From positions 50,600,679-50,664,678 of the forward strand of contig CM018047.1 of the NCBI GenBank assembly GCA_008638375.1: 64,000 bases of DNA, read 5' to 3'. This stretch comes from Nyssa sinensis. Taxonomy: Eukaryota > Streptophyta > Magnoliopsida > Cornales > Nyssaceae. A model generated the notes under the pieces. The model made no database searches. It was not told the DNA's origin and saw only the letters and a program-made list of their open reading frames with translations. This document shows, piece by piece, positions 34,379-47,182 of the stretch (positions are counted from its first letter, which is position 1; every line of letters starts with the position of its first letter). Made by a program: the position numbers and the translations under genes.

Positions 34379-34902
34379 TTACATAAGGAAGTTTTGGACA
34401 ACTTGGCTTTTCGTGGCATGCATTTGCTTTCCAAGTTTGGGCTCCCTGTCCGTCAAAAGTACCGCCGCCCGATAGCGTGAAGCCCTCAATGTGTTCAAAA
34501 ACAACCCAACCGTCGGTTTTGAATGATGCAGCATTAGGATTGGCTTGCAGGGTGCCTACAAGCTTCATTTCAATAGGTGCTTTGCAAGGACCTGAAAAGG
34601 TTACCTCATTTGACGTATAAGTGCCTGCTGGAATCACCACTGAACTCGGAGTTGGCGATGCACATGCCTCTTTCCAAGCACTCAATAGAGCCTATATATA
34701 TATATATATCAAAACAATTAACAATGTTAATTAATTTCAAACACAAAATTAAAACAAAAATTATTGCTTTATATATAGATATTCTCATCACCTGGCTAAT
34801 TTCTCCTTTGGGCTTTGCCCCATATTTTGTCACGTCAAAAACTTGTGCTTCTGCTGCATATGTAGACAACAATAATAAAGAAATCAATAATTTCATTGCC
34901 AT
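33322..34902 (-). CDS. exopolygalacturonase-like GH28 enzyme (PG3)
   Basis: Exons 34902-34792, 34691-34383, 34228-33710 and 33576-33322 give 397 codons ending in TAA, with GT/AG borders. Exons 2 and 3 have exactly the same lengths (309 and 519 bp) as in PG1 and PG2. The start MAMKLLISLLLLSTYAAEAQ is a signal peptide. GH28 motifs: NTDG 188-191, GDDC 210-213, GHG 233-235, RIK 268-270. The predicted role is secreted galacturonan hydrolysis in the wall. The C-terminus is longer and more Ala-rich than in PG1, ending CGGAAHA. Introns hold TA microsatellites (34348-34376). No defect was seen; probably active. Confidence 0.92.
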
Positions 34903-34990
34903 CCTTCTTTGATCTCTTGTAACTCTTCTTCTTTGTTTTGAATAAATGTATCTTGTAAAGGTGAGTGCAACATCTAATCTATCTTTGAAT

Positions 34991-34999
34991 CTATTTATA
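34991..34999 (-). promoter_or_regulatory. TATA box of PG3
   Basis: TATAAATAG on the minus strand about 89 nt upstream of the ATG, in a context (CTATAAATAGATTCAAAGATAG) like that of PG1 and PG2. Confidence 0.6.
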
Positions 35000-35144
35000 G
35001 TGTATTGGGGGAGCTCTTGGCCACTAAAATTTTCAACCAATATTCAGCTAATTTTTTGCAAGGACTTGGTTCGTAATGTTTGGATCCACATTTTAAGCTT
35101 ATATACTTCTTTTCCTAATAATAATTAGAGGGAGACACGTTCTA

Positions 35145-35880
35145 CGCTTTTTTTTTTATTAGCAAAAGAAAAAGAATTTATTGATGTAAACAGTTAGTAC
35201 AAGAGTGCCCAGAGATACATCAATAAATAGAGAACCCAAACAAAACTAGATCATCCGAAGTTGATAAGGGATCAACTGAAACACCCGAAAACAAAAAGAC
35301 TTCATCAAAACAACACTCATTCCCTACACCCACATATAATAGGCAAGAAACCAGCACATTGAAACAAGATTGATGACTAACAATACTTTTGCAGCACAAT
35401 AAAGGGGCAGAAGCATTCAACCAAAAGGACACCAACAAAACTCCCCCTCACTGTTACTGCTCACCACGAATTCTAACACCAAAGTAGCCAATAAACTTAT
35501 CTTTCATATTCTGACGGTGCATTAAAATCATGCTTCTTGGCTTCAGACACCATATTTCGCCTCATGCCACACTCTTCTAAACATCCTTTTTTTTTTTTTT
35601 TTTATTAGCAAAAAGATGAATTTATTGATGAAGCGACGACGATTGTACAAAGGATACAAGCAAGAACATCAATAAGGGAGAAGAGCTATAAGCAACAAAA
35701 CTAACAAGCTTGAAAAGAAAAACAAAGAAAAAAAGAAAACCTAGCAGCTGCCACAACACCAAAGCAACTGCCTTGAATTGATTGAGTAGATAAAGCACCC
35801 TAAGAAAATTCAAACACCAGAATACATTCTTGTGGCATGATAATTGGCTCCCCATAGGACCCATCAGTCAAATTCTTGGC
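35145..35880 (-). mobile_element. two LINE-like 3' tails (minus strand)
   Basis: Two T-runs (35149-35158 and 35588-35603) each lead into TTATTAGCAAAA...GAATTTATTGATG. On the minus strand these are poly(A)-tailed retroposon 3' ends with similar terminal sequence. No RT domain was recognised. A comparable T-headed piece lies at 20152-20215 and 55379-55440. Confidence 0.4.
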
Positions 35881-35929
35881 CCTTCCATTACTTATTAGTT
35901 ATTAACAAATAAAAATTTATCATAAAATA

Positions 35930-36620
35930 TGAATTTACATACTTTACTACATAGGTTTCTATAAAACTCTCTTTTTCTTGCATAAGTTACAAGTTGGGCG
36001 TTAGAATTAATTGGTGCCGTTAGTTTCTACAAGTCTATTTGGTTGGTTGTAAAGGTGTGTGCATCAATTTTAGGGTAGGGTAATTAGACTATTATCTAGC
36101 CATTTGGATGCTTAAAACTCCAAATCAAGGTCGTTTTGAAACTTAAGTTTTTAAAATATATTTTTCTTACATAAGTTGTAAGCCACGGTCAGAATTTGGT
36201 GCCATCAATTTCAACAAGTCAATTTGGTCGGTTGTGTGGTGTATATAATAGTTTTGGGCCAACTAGATTGTTATCAGGCTATTTGGCTATTCAAAACTCC
36301 CAAATTTAGGTGGTTTTGAAACTTACAAAGCTACAAATCAGGGGTCAAAATTTGGTGTCATCAGTTTTTACAAGTTTACTATGTCGGTTGTGAGGTGTGT
36401 GCATTGGTTTTGGGTTAGTTAGACCATTATCAGGCCATTTGGCCACTGAAAACCCCCCAAACTTGGTCATTTTGAAAATTAAGTTTCTAAAATATCATTT
36501 TCTTGCATAATTTGCAAGTTGGGGGTCAAAAATTGGCGCCATCGATTTTTACAAGTCTATTTGGTCGGTTGTGAGGTGTGTGCATAAGTTTTGACGCAGT
36601 TAGACTATCATTAAGCCAGG
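35930..36620 (-). repeat. satellite array related to the 6.2-kb and 63-kb arrays (inverted)
   Basis: Repeats of about 200 bp, with recurring 'CATAAGTTGCAAG', 'TCTATTTGGTCGGTTGTGAGG' and 'GCCATTTGG' blocks. Their reverse complement matches the general layout of the 6.2-kb array (CACACACCTCACAA..., ACTTATGCAAG..., GGGGTTTT). It continues at 37280-37910 after a minisatellite. Confidence 0.65.
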
Positions 36621-36689
36621 TACCTAGAAGATGAAAAACCTCTAGTATTTACCAAACTATCCCTAAAGGGTTGAGAAACGTTATAAATT

Positions 36690-37205
36690 ACCAAAATGCC
36701 CTTAGTAGGCATAATGACCAAAATGTCAAAAATGCCCTCTATGACCAAAATGTCAAAAATGCCCTCTATGGGCAAAATGACGAAAATGCCATCTGTGGAC
36801 GAAATGACCAAAATACCCTCTATGGACAAAATGACGAAAATTCCCTTTGTGAAAAAAATGATGAAAATGCCCTTTATAGGAAAAATGATAGAAATTACTA
36901 AAATACTCCTAAATAGAACATATTGTTGTAACTTTCCAAGAATGAAAAAACTATATTTAATCAAGGGTCTCAAAATGAGGTATTTACACACGTAGTGGGC
37001 GTTATGACCAAAATAGCTTCAAAGGTCTTAATGTGCCAAATGATCGAAATGACCGAAATACTCTCTATGGGCGAAATGACCAAAATGGTCTCGATAGACG
37101 AAATGACCAAAATGACCTCGATTGGCATAATGATCGAAATAACCAAAATGCCCTTGATAGAAATAATGACCGAAATACCCTTAATGGACGAAATGTAAAA
37201 TTACT
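36690..37205. repeat. minisatellite of 'AAATGACCAAAATGCCCTCTATGG' type
   Basis: Two arrays (about 36690-36905 and 36995-37205) of short imperfect units built on AAATGACCAAAATGCC. Each is followed by a similar 100-bp segment (TTGTAACTTTCCAA..., AATCAAGGGTTT), so there is a higher-order duplication. Open frames here are by-products of the repeat. Confidence 0.75.
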
Positions 37206-37279
37206 AAAATACCCCGAGACGGGAATAATTGTAGTAACTTTCCAAAAATGGCGAGACTAAACTTATACAATCAAGGGTT

Positions 37280-37910
37280 TTAAAATAAGGTATCTATAAG
37301 GACAGTTAGACCGCTATCCATCCATTTGAGTCTTCAAAATCCCAAATCTAGGTCATTTTGAAACTTTAGTTTCTAAAATGTATTTTTCTTACATAAGTTT
37401 CAAGTTAGGTGTCAGAATTTGTTTCCTTCAATTTCTACAAGTCTATTTGGTTGGTGTTTGGTGTGTGTGTGTGTGTGTGTGTGTGTTAGTTTTAGGGCAA
37501 TTAGATCATTATCTTGTCATTGGCCCTCTCAAAACCCTCAGTTTTCATTATTTTATTACTTAAGTTTCTAAAATGTTTTTTTATTTTATGCATAAGTTGC
37601 AAGCTGGGGCTGAAATTAGGTGCAATCAATTCCTATGTACAAGTCTGTTTGGTCAGTTGTGAGGTGTGTGCGTTGTTCTAGGGGTAGTTAGAAGGTTATT
37701 CAGACATTTAGCCCTTAAAAACCCCAAAATTCAGGTAATTTTGAAACTTAAGTTTCTGAAATGTCTTTTTCTTACTTAAGTTATACGTCGAGGGGGGGGT
37801 GTCGTTAGTTTTTACAAGTATATTTGGTCAATTATTAGGTGTGTGCACAAGTTTTGGGACAGGTAGACAGTTATCGATCCATTTGGTTCCTCAAAATCTC
37901 ATATCCGAGT
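37280..37910 (-). repeat. continuation of the inverted satellite array
   Basis: Further units with the same blocks as 35930-36620, including a GT microsatellite at 37463-37486. Confidence 0.6.
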
Positions 37911-38605
37911 TGTACTTTTAAATAGGGTAAATCCAATGAACCTCCCTTAAGATTAGGCATAAATACACATGGTTCCCCTATACTTTTAAAAATTACACTA
38001 ACATTAAGGTTTATACCACTGCAAGAAAACATATTATTAGCGGCGTTCAGTATTAACGGCACACAAAAATCGCCGCTAATAGTGTGTATTCGCGACGCAC
38101 AAGTCGATGTCGCTAAAAAGTGTAAAAAAAATGGTTTTGGCGTGCACAGGAATGTATTACCGACGCTTCTAAACTTTTAGCGATGCTCATGAACGTCGCC
38201 AATAACATGAAACCTTTGGCGATGCACGACTAGGCGTCGCAAATAGTAATTTAGCTTTTACCAACGCACAATGAGACTATTAGCAACACTCCATGCGCGT
38301 CGCTAATAGTCCCATAAAATCCCCAATTCTGGATAAAAATTCACAATCTCTCTCTTTCTCTCTAGATCTCTCTTTTTGCGCTCCTAGAACCTTACCACCG
38401 CCACCCGTTCGCCGCACCTCGGCTTCCACCGCCACCCCTTCGCCTATTTCCTTTCCTGATTTATCACATGTGCAAGTTGCACAAGAATAACAAGATCTAT
38501 TCTTCCTTTTGTTTTCTCACTATTTACTTACCTGATTTATTGCAGCAATCATTTTTATTTTTGAAATTGTAAATTAATTGTTTCTCTGGTGTTTTTGCTT
38601 TTAAT

Positions 38606-39262
<657 letters not shown>

Positions 39263-40090
39263 GAATCCTTGTTTAGAAGGGATTTCCATAATTGGGAATT
39301 GGGGGTTTGAGTTCATAGATTTGTTTTGTTTGTTGAAGTTTCTGTACCTTGCATGTCCATGGACGTTGGCCCTTTTCTTTTCAACAAAATTTTCTATTCG
39401 TTAGTAAAATACATTTTATAGTTCCCATCATAGGAAATTTATTTCTTATTAGAAAAAAAAGAAAGAAAAAAATTACAGGACATGTTTTATGGTGCTGACA
39501 TTAAAAAAATGGCTGGATCAGCGAATAAGTAGTCTAGAAAGGAAAACGTTCTGTGTTTCTGGATTGCAGATGTCTGTGCCCTTCTGCTTCATTATATTTT
39601 GCTTGATAATATTAAATTTTTTTATTACTGCGATCAAAGAGAAAACAACATTGAGAAAGAATGCTACCAACAATTTTCACTATATTACTCCAAATATTTG
39701 GGCAGGGAAATACAAATCTTTTTGGAGACTCAGTGTATCATAATCATATCTGTGTATATCGTTGAACTATAACTCTTCATTTTTTCTTAAAACTGTATTG
39801 ATGCCTTTGTTGTTTTCAGCTCCCTTTAAAATCCTTCAACTATGCATTGGCTTTGGCCATTCCATCATTTGTATTCTTTTGACATGTCCAACCTATCTCA
39901 TCCGCTTCCTTTATTCTATTGCTACTGATTTCCTTAGACTGGTTCTTCTTACTGATCCATCTCAACATTCTCATCTATGTCCAGTTTTTTTTTTTTATTA
40001 TAAATATTGAATATGGAATCATTAATGCATTACAAAATTTAGTTTTGAGGTGGTAGTTTTCTTGAACTAATCATTGAAACCTAAATGCAG

Positions 40091-40844
40091 TTGCAAGAAT
40101 TGAAAGCAGCGTGCATCAGGGAACATGGATGAGCCATTATTGAGTCCTGGCACATCTGAAAGGCAACCATTGCATGTGGTGATGGTAAGCGGTGTAGTCC
40201 TGGTCCTTTTCTGGTATGAGTTTGTCCATTCAATACTAATCTATCTTGATGTGATCTTTTTTGTTGTAGGATTTTAAGATCTTAATTTTTTCTTTTCTTT
40301 TCTCTATTTGACCACTTTATTTACGTGGGATTTTTTTGCACACTTTATTTACATCAAATCTTTTTGCCCACATATGTTTGAACTGTTATCTCTATTAGGT
40401 TGACCCTAAAGTGTCAAACAGATCATCACGTTTTGCGCAAGAGCTCATTTTAACCATCGTGTTCACTATTGCCATTGGTTTACTGTGGTATGAGCTTTTT
40501 TTTTCAACCAGTGTAATTTAGTTGATGAATGATATTTACTTTAAATCCAAAAACCATGATTTATGGAATAACCTAAAGTAGAAAAAAAAAAAACAAAAAA
40601 CAAAAACAAAACAAATCAGGTTAAAAAACACGTGCTCCCTCCCTCCCTCTGTTCGAGCTGTTAGTTAATTTCTGTTGAGTTAATATTCTTGAATATTGAT
40701 ATTGGTTTCAGGTTGATGGGTGCTGCTGTACTTCAAAAGTATATTGGTAGCTTGGGTGGGATAGGAACTTCAGGTGTTGGCTCAAGCTCTTCTTATGCCC
40801 CCAAGGAGTTGAACAAGGAAATTATGCCTGAGAATGTAAATTAA
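40091..40844 (+). pseudogene. FTSH11: FTSH11 protease gene fragment
   Basis: Exons 40091-40184, 40399-40497 and 40712-40844 have AG/GT borders. They encode MDEPLLSPGTSERQPLHVVM, then VDPKVSNRSSRFAQELILTI and the membrane segment TIVFTIAIGLLW, then MGAAVLQKYIGSLGGIG and SYAPKELNKEIMPE. This matches the region just before the AAA ATPase domain of plant FTSH11. It ends in TAA at 40842 where the ATPase should begin, and the first exon is out of frame upstream of MDEP. Both catalytic domains are missing. Confidence 0.85.
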
Positions 40845-40859
40845 TGATTTCCTGTGTTT

Positions 40860-42170
40860 GCAATGGTGGAACATTATTCATTTAACTGACTCCTAGTTGA
40901 GTTGAGTTGTTGTGCTTGCAACGCTACCAATATTTAAAGACTGCTGCCATGGGATTCCAACTGTCCTCATTATTTGGTTCTCTCTTAGTATTTTGTGTGA
41001 AATTGTTGACGTTTGTATTCCATGACGAATTAGAAGATTAATTGTCCTGACTTTAATTTGCATTTCAGAGATTTCTCTAGGAATTATGGATGAGTGCAGA
41101 AATTTTGACTGACAAGTGAACTTATAAAAAAAAATAAAAAAATGATTTGGATGGATTAAAATTGAGCTTGTTAGATTCAATATTATCATAACTCTCTCTT
41201 GACTTTCTATTATAAAAATTTAAACGACAAATATAGTATAACCGGGGACAAGATCAAGATTTTACTTTTATAATGGGACAGATTTTGTTAAATTATCCAC
41301 CGTAAATTTAAAATTTTAAAGTATTAAAACTTTATATAAATTAATAATATTTTGAACAATGAGACGGTTGTTTCTTGACTTTCTTCGTGTTCTAATAAAA
41401 TTTTATTTTTCCTTGGCAAAAAAGGAAAAAAAGAGTATTGAGTGTATTAGAGGTTTTTGAATTTAAGTTATATGATTAATCGACTATATCTTGTAATGAT
41501 TTATTCTTTCGTGAAGAACCAAATTCTTATAACATCACATATTTTTTTTTGTTTATAAAGCTCCATTTCCAACCATCCAAATAACACCCAATTCATGTGG
41601 GTGTCCAGTGTCCTATTTCAAATGGTGCAGTTGTTAACTTCAAAGCATATCCATCACTCACACAAACCGTCGATTCCCTTTTTTTTTTTTTTTTTTTTTT
41701 TTTTTGAAGCTTCATCCTTTTGTCATCATTAGGTTCTCTTTTTCTTCATTAACTTTCCTCATTTCCTTCCTCCCTCTTTTGACTCTTAAATGGGGATGCT
41801 TTAAGTTAGAAATTCTTAACAACAAAGCTTTGCACTTCCTTCGGTGCCCATTGCTTTGCTTTGTTGGTAGAATAGAGAAATGCCCATGGTATAATGGATA
41901 AAAGTTATTTTAGAAATAATAAAATGCAACGTCAAATAAGTTGGTAGAATAGAGAAATGATAACACAATATTTGAGGCATTCCATTTTAAGAATAAAAGT
42001 AATCTTACACACTAGGGTATTTAATTATAATATATGATAAGAATAAAAATTGTCCATGTTTTAGGTGTGATTAGTATTTTGGGAAAAAGATACTTTATAT
42101 GAATGATTAAAATTCCTTGCCAATTGTTTCTATGACTGTTAAAGAAATTCTTTTACACACACATACACAG
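40860..42170. other. CACTA interior without recognised genes
   Basis: AT-rich sequence with a T-run of about 27 at 41679-41705. No exon recognised. Confidence 0.5.
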
Positions 42171-42935
42171 ATATATTTAATAGTGTTTTAATATATATCA
42201 TTTGATCTTTATTTCAAATTGATCGGGATTATTGCGCCGCCGTCTCTATGTTTTGCATCGGGACTTATTATTTTTATTTTTTTTTTCCTTTTCATGGATA
42301 TCTGTAGTTACATTTTATGAGACAATTTTTTATTTTTGTATTATTAAATGGTACTTTTACAAATGTAAATAAATAGTATAATATAGATATGAATGTATTT
42401 TTCTTTTTTAATATATTCAGTTTAGAATATTTAGATTTTTTTGCATATCAAGATGATTGATACAGGTTTAAATAGAAATAAAACAACAAATAATTCAAGT
42501 TTAAAAAAAAAAAACATTTAGCGACACACACAAAGGCGTCGCTAAAAGAAAAAAGAATGTCAATATACTATTAGCGACGCCCTAAAAGTGTCGCTAAAAG
42601 TTCAAGCAGTACACCATTCGCGATGCACAATGGGCGTTGCTAATGATGACCTTTAGCGACGCTCATTGTGCGTCGTAAATGGTGCCATTTAACGACGCCC
42701 ATTGCGTCCATGTACAGTATTAGCGATGCCCATGCCCAATTATTAGCAACACTCTTTGAACGTCGCTAATAGTTACCTTTAGTGACGCATACAAGTCTGT
42801 GCGTCGCTAATAGTATTAGCGACACAACTATTAGCGACGCCCATGTGTGCGTCACTAAAGCTATTTAGCGACGCATATGACAACTATTAGCGACGCACCC
42901 ATGCATCGCTAATAGTGTCTTTTCCTATAGTGTAC

Positions 42936-44380
42936 TTAGGTAACAATTTCCCCTATCTGTTGGTTAAGAATTAGTTGACTTAATGGAAGTTGTCGACATC
43001 ATCTTAATTTTTTTTAAAGAAAAGCAATTATACCCTTGTTAAACAAAAAATACTTTTGTAGAGTTATTATCTCCTCCTTCTCTCTGTCTATATCCTCCCT
43101 CCCATCATATTTTTCATCACTTAGTTCACGAATTCATATCTCTATCATCTCTATAAATCTCAATTAAACCCAATACCTTTTTATTCTCTCAGGCTATCTT
43201 TGTTTGCTGACTTGAGAATGAGATTAGATAAATTAGTTCCAATGACCTTGTGAAGCCAGTGTTTGAAAATAAAAGGAAGGGTCTCACTAATAGTACTAAG
43301 AATAAATAATGACCTAAAACATTGATAAAATAATGGGAGGTAAAGAAAGGGGACGAAAGGGTTGGGATTATTAATCCTAATATTATTAGTGAAGGGGAAA
43401 GTTAATCCACTTTTATTACATTCATGAAACAAACATGACCCATTAAATAACAAAAAGTAATTTCAAGTTCCACATCTTGAGTCAATCTTTGAAGACAAAA
43501 TGAGATTGCTAGCCTTTTGTCAAATTCTTCATCGCTTTCTCTATTTTTCCTTTTTAACTCCATTGTTAACCATATAAAATATACTTGAATATCATTTCTG
43601 TACCCATCTCTAGCGACACAGGGATGAACAAACCCATTTTCATCCCAAATCTAATCATGGTAATCCCAATATTGATTCTCTCTCCTCTATCTCTCTTTGT
43701 CGATCCTCTCTTCCATCATTGTAACAACCATGGCCAAACCTTTAAGAAAGATTATTGGAACCAAACTTGGTAGAAGCAAAGACTTTGAAGCCTCTCAAGA
43801 TTAGGTTGAATAGATGCACTGGTTCCCTTCAACAATAAGACTCTCAATCTCATCGGCAATGGCTTTATTCTTCTAAAATTTGGAACTTTGATGAAGCTTT
43901 TTTATTTTATTTTTAAGGATTGATTTCCTCGTCAACATACATCCATGTGTGTGTATATATACTTTACAGGAGAGACGATGACAAAAGGGATGGATTTTGA
44001 CAAGTGGTTTCTGATGATTGATTAAGAGGGAAACATTTGATTGATAAGGTGTGTTGGAATTTGGATTTATTAATGGTGCTTTTTAGTTAAATTCGTATTG
44101 CATTCACGGTTAATTGAGGGGGTTTTAATGCCCATATAAAGATGGATGTGATATGGGGTTTTTGTGTTAGAAGAGAATGATGTAATGAAATCAAAACCTA
44201 AGCATGTCAGAATAGAGAGAATGACAGATTCAAAATTGAGTTTACAGTCTAGAAAGTGAGTTTAATTTGAGAAATTAATTTTGAAATACTGTTATTTAGT
44301 AGCATAAGGAAGTTGTTTCCAACTATTACACTTGATGGGTAAGCGAGATGTAATTGTAAATTGAAAACTGATCCCCTCTA
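42936..44380. other. host DNA between CACTA and Helitron, no gene recognised
   Basis: AT-rich DNA with only short frames. The sequence on both sides of the CACTA insertion (37920-38013 and 42936-43010) reads as one unit once the element is removed. The last 26 bp (44355-44380) are shared with the empty site at 22395-22420. Confidence 0.5.
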
Positions 44381-44564
44381 TCTATATTTATACTACCTAT
44401 AAATGTATGGATCCTCTTACATGTTTTCTTCAAAAGTGTTTTACACTTTTATATGACCAAAATATCCTTTTTGAATTTATTGTTCTGCCGTTTCCTACCC
44501 CTGATGTTTCCTTTCCCTTATGCCTTTTCCTATTTCTTCTTTCTTTTTCACCACAACTTGCCCA

Positions 44565-44652
44565 AGGCCTCACTACCATGGAAAATCAATATTTGTGACA
44601 CCATCCAAAAAAGGCCTCACTACCATGGAAAATCAATATTTGGGACACCATC
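44565..44652. repeat. tandem duplication, about 47-bp unit
   Basis: AAGGCCTCACTACCATGG followed by AAAATCAATATTTG occurs twice, at about 44565 and 44612. It lies in the 5' part of the Helitron. Confidence 0.8.
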
Positions 44653-44731
44653 CGAAATCAATTGGTAATCCTATTGAATATCTTCTTGAAATTTTCTATT
44701 ACACAAATTTCACCACTTGTCTCTTGCAAAC

Positions 44732-45072
44732 ATCAGGATTGTGGCTGATGAAAATCTAAGATCGGTGAATGTGCAAGGCCTTCCATCACCGAAGATTTGT
44801 TCTTTAAGAAAGCATCAATTTTTTCGTACCGATCGAAGAAGATCGTTGGCAAGGCTCATCCAGTTGATTACTGACTCGTGGGTCACGTTTTTGCTGATTG
44901 GCATCTCAGTTCCTTTTATTATACTGGAGCTCCCAAACTGTGCAGGTTGTGAGAAGTACCAAATCAAAGATTTTGAACTGGATATTGTTGTTTCGCAAGC
45001 TTTTTTGGCTGCCGTGTCTTTGCTTTGCCTTTTATGCAAGTATGGTTTTCGAAAATTTCTATTTGTTGATCG
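44732..45072 (+). pseudogene. DUF3537 membrane protein exon fragment
   Basis: One long frame encodes RSLARLIQLITDSWVTFLLI, SVPFIILELPNCAGCEKYQ and FELDIVVSQAFLAAVSLLCL with KYGFRKFLFVDR, ending at CG|GTACAG. The layout (hydrophobic segment, CxxCEKY, RKYGxRKFLFxD) fits the N-terminal part of plant DUF3537 multi-membrane-span proteins. A few residues are lost before KYGF. Only the first exon is present, so it is a captured fragment. The family call is from memory. Confidence 0.6.
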
Positions 45073-45475
45073 GTACAGTGTCAAACATGCACTATATTTT
45101 TTTAATTCTCATTGATATCAATCCTTAGATGGTATTTTTGCACTCTATTGACCGGTTGTTGCCCTTGTTACTTATCCTGTGCTGTCTGTTGCAGGGAACC
45201 AGCTCAGGCTGGTGGGACTACAGGTACCAAAGCAGGCTTTGTTGGTTGTCGTGTGTCTGCTTTGCGTTTTGTGCAAGATTGGTATTCGAAAATTTCTATT
45301 TGTTGATCGGTACAGTGTCAAACATGCACTATATTTTTTTAATTCTCATTGATATCAATCCTTAGATGGTATTTTTGCACTCTATTGACCGGTTGTTGCC
45401 CTTGTTACTTATCCTGTGCTGCTCTGTTGCAGGGAACTGGCTCAGGCTGGTAGGACTACAAGTACCAAAGCCACA
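44996..45475 (+). repeat. tandem duplication (237-bp period) across the DUF3537/ubiquilin junction
   Basis: Unit 1 (about 44996-45232) and unit 2 (about 45233-45475) each hold the tail of the DUF3537-type exon (FLFVDR, donor at 45073 and 45310), an intron-like stretch, and a TTGCAG-preceded ubiquilin-type exon. The period is 237 bp. Confidence 0.85.
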
Positions 45476-45657
45476 TGAAAAGCAAATTGTTTTTAAATTA
45501 TGTCAGTATTCAATATATATTTTTCGTAATCAATGTGAGTTCCCATTATTATTGCTACAAATTGTAGGAACACAAAGCAATTTGGGGCTGGATTTCATGA
45601 TGAATATGTTTGGTGGACTTGGGGCTGGCAGCTTGACTGTTCCTAACACGCCTGATG
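45195..45657 (+). pseudogene. DSK2: ubiquilin (DSK2-type) gene fragment
   Basis: Exon pieces at 45195-45232 and, duplicated, 45433-45470 encode REPAQAGGTTGTK. The exon at 45568-45657 encodes [20 protein letters not shown] and [10 protein letters not shown]. This is the linker just upstream of the C-terminal UBA domain in plant ubiquilins. Both the UBL and UBA domains are absent. It lies between the DUF3537 and CobW fragments inside the Helitron. Confidence 0.75.
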
Positions 45658-45727
45658 GTTACAATTCTTTTACCCCTCTATTATAACTTTTATGTAAATT
45701 TACTTCATAATATTGGCTTGTCTTTTA

Positions 45728-46249
45728 GCCCTCTCTGTTGTGGTTTGTGTGTTTTTGTTGTAAAGGTGATGAACAAAGGGGGTTGAATTGGTTTTGTTAT
45801 GAGTCTCTTGTACCGCTGGTAAAAGGAAATTCAGTTTTTAACTGATCTAAATATGAATTACACATTATGATTAGATGTTAGAGACATTTGTTGTTTACTT
45901 GTACTGTTGAATCCCATGTTTAAATGTTGATTATAATGTATACAACAGAATATATTATATTAACTATATAATCAAATTTTAGGGTCTTTATTAAAAAAGA
46001 AATTGTAAATTCAATCAAGTTCCAATTCTTTACCTATTTTCTAGAATTTTATGTGGTATATGTAAAAATTTGGTACCATGATATCAAAAGAAGTGTTTTT
46101 GGTCGTGGATTCTTCCAATTTCTTCTCTCTTTTTTGCCAACACATGCCATTTCTTCTCTCTTCTCTGCTTTATCACAAGATCTCATGACCATCAATGATC
46201 ATCTCTTGAAGTTGTGGATTATTTGTGTAACCTAGATAGCCTAAGACAT

Positions 46250-46283
<34 letters not shown>

Positions 46284-46450
46284 GTACACATTCCCCTCTC
46301 TGCTGTGGTTTGAGTGTTCCTGCTGTAAAGTTTGGTGAGGACTGCACACCTAACACACACACACACACGAACACACACACACACACACACATATATATAT
46401 GCATACCTTCCCCTCTCTACTGTGGTTTGAGTGTTTTTGTTGTAAAAGTG
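45728..46450. repeat. triplicated 'CTCTCTGCTGTGGTTTG' block with CA microsatellites
   Basis: The block occurs near 45730, 46297 and 46412, and the 430-bp sequence after it is present at both 45767-45990 and 46447-46860. CA/TA microsatellites lie at 46247-46282 and 46352-46401. Confidence 0.7.
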
Positions 46451-47182
46451 ATGACAAAGGGGCGTTGAATTACTTTTGTTATGAGTTTTTTGTACCGCTG
46501 GTAGAAGGAAATTTAGTTTTTAACTGATCTAAATATGAATTGCACATTATGATTAGATGTTGGAGACATTTGTTGTTTACTTGTACTATTGAATCTCATG
46601 TTTAAATGTTGATTATAATGTATACAACAAAATATATTATATTAACTATATAATCAAAAAATGCATATATGAAAGATAAAAGGTAAATCTGGAAAGTGTG
46701 TATATGCTATTTATATGTATTTATGCATTAGAAGTTGCTTAAAATGACTTTTCTTAACTAGATATATCTGTAGATAATTGAACTTTGAAAAAAAAGGATT
46801 TTTTTATCCGTTATTTGCTGTAAAAACAAATGGGGTGGGGTCTTCCGCAAATGCTATGTGGTGCTAAGGGGCAATGCTCCATGGTGGATATGTAGAGTAG
46901 CCTATCTTCACATCCATTTTAAGCACCCAAAAAAAAAAAAAAAAAGATAAAAAGTAAATTTGAAAATTGTGTATGCTATTTACATGTATTTATATATTAG
47001 AAGCTGCTTAACGTGATTTTTCTCAGTTAGATATATCTGTAGATAATTGAATTTTGAAAAAAAAAATGGATTTTTTTTATCCGTAATTTGCTATCAAAAC
47101 AAACGGGTTTTAGTTTCTATTGTTGAATTTTGTTGTTATTGTTGTACCTTCTCAAATTTTTCTTCCAATGTTTTTACTGCAG

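Noticed and set aside
36671..37260. Asn/Asp-rich and Met/Lys-rich frames of 67-99 codons
   Set aside because: They arise from the AAATGACC minisatellite in all three frames and have no coding character.
46219..46468. Frames of His/Thr and Val/Cys repeats
   Set aside because: They are translations of CA/TG microsatellites.
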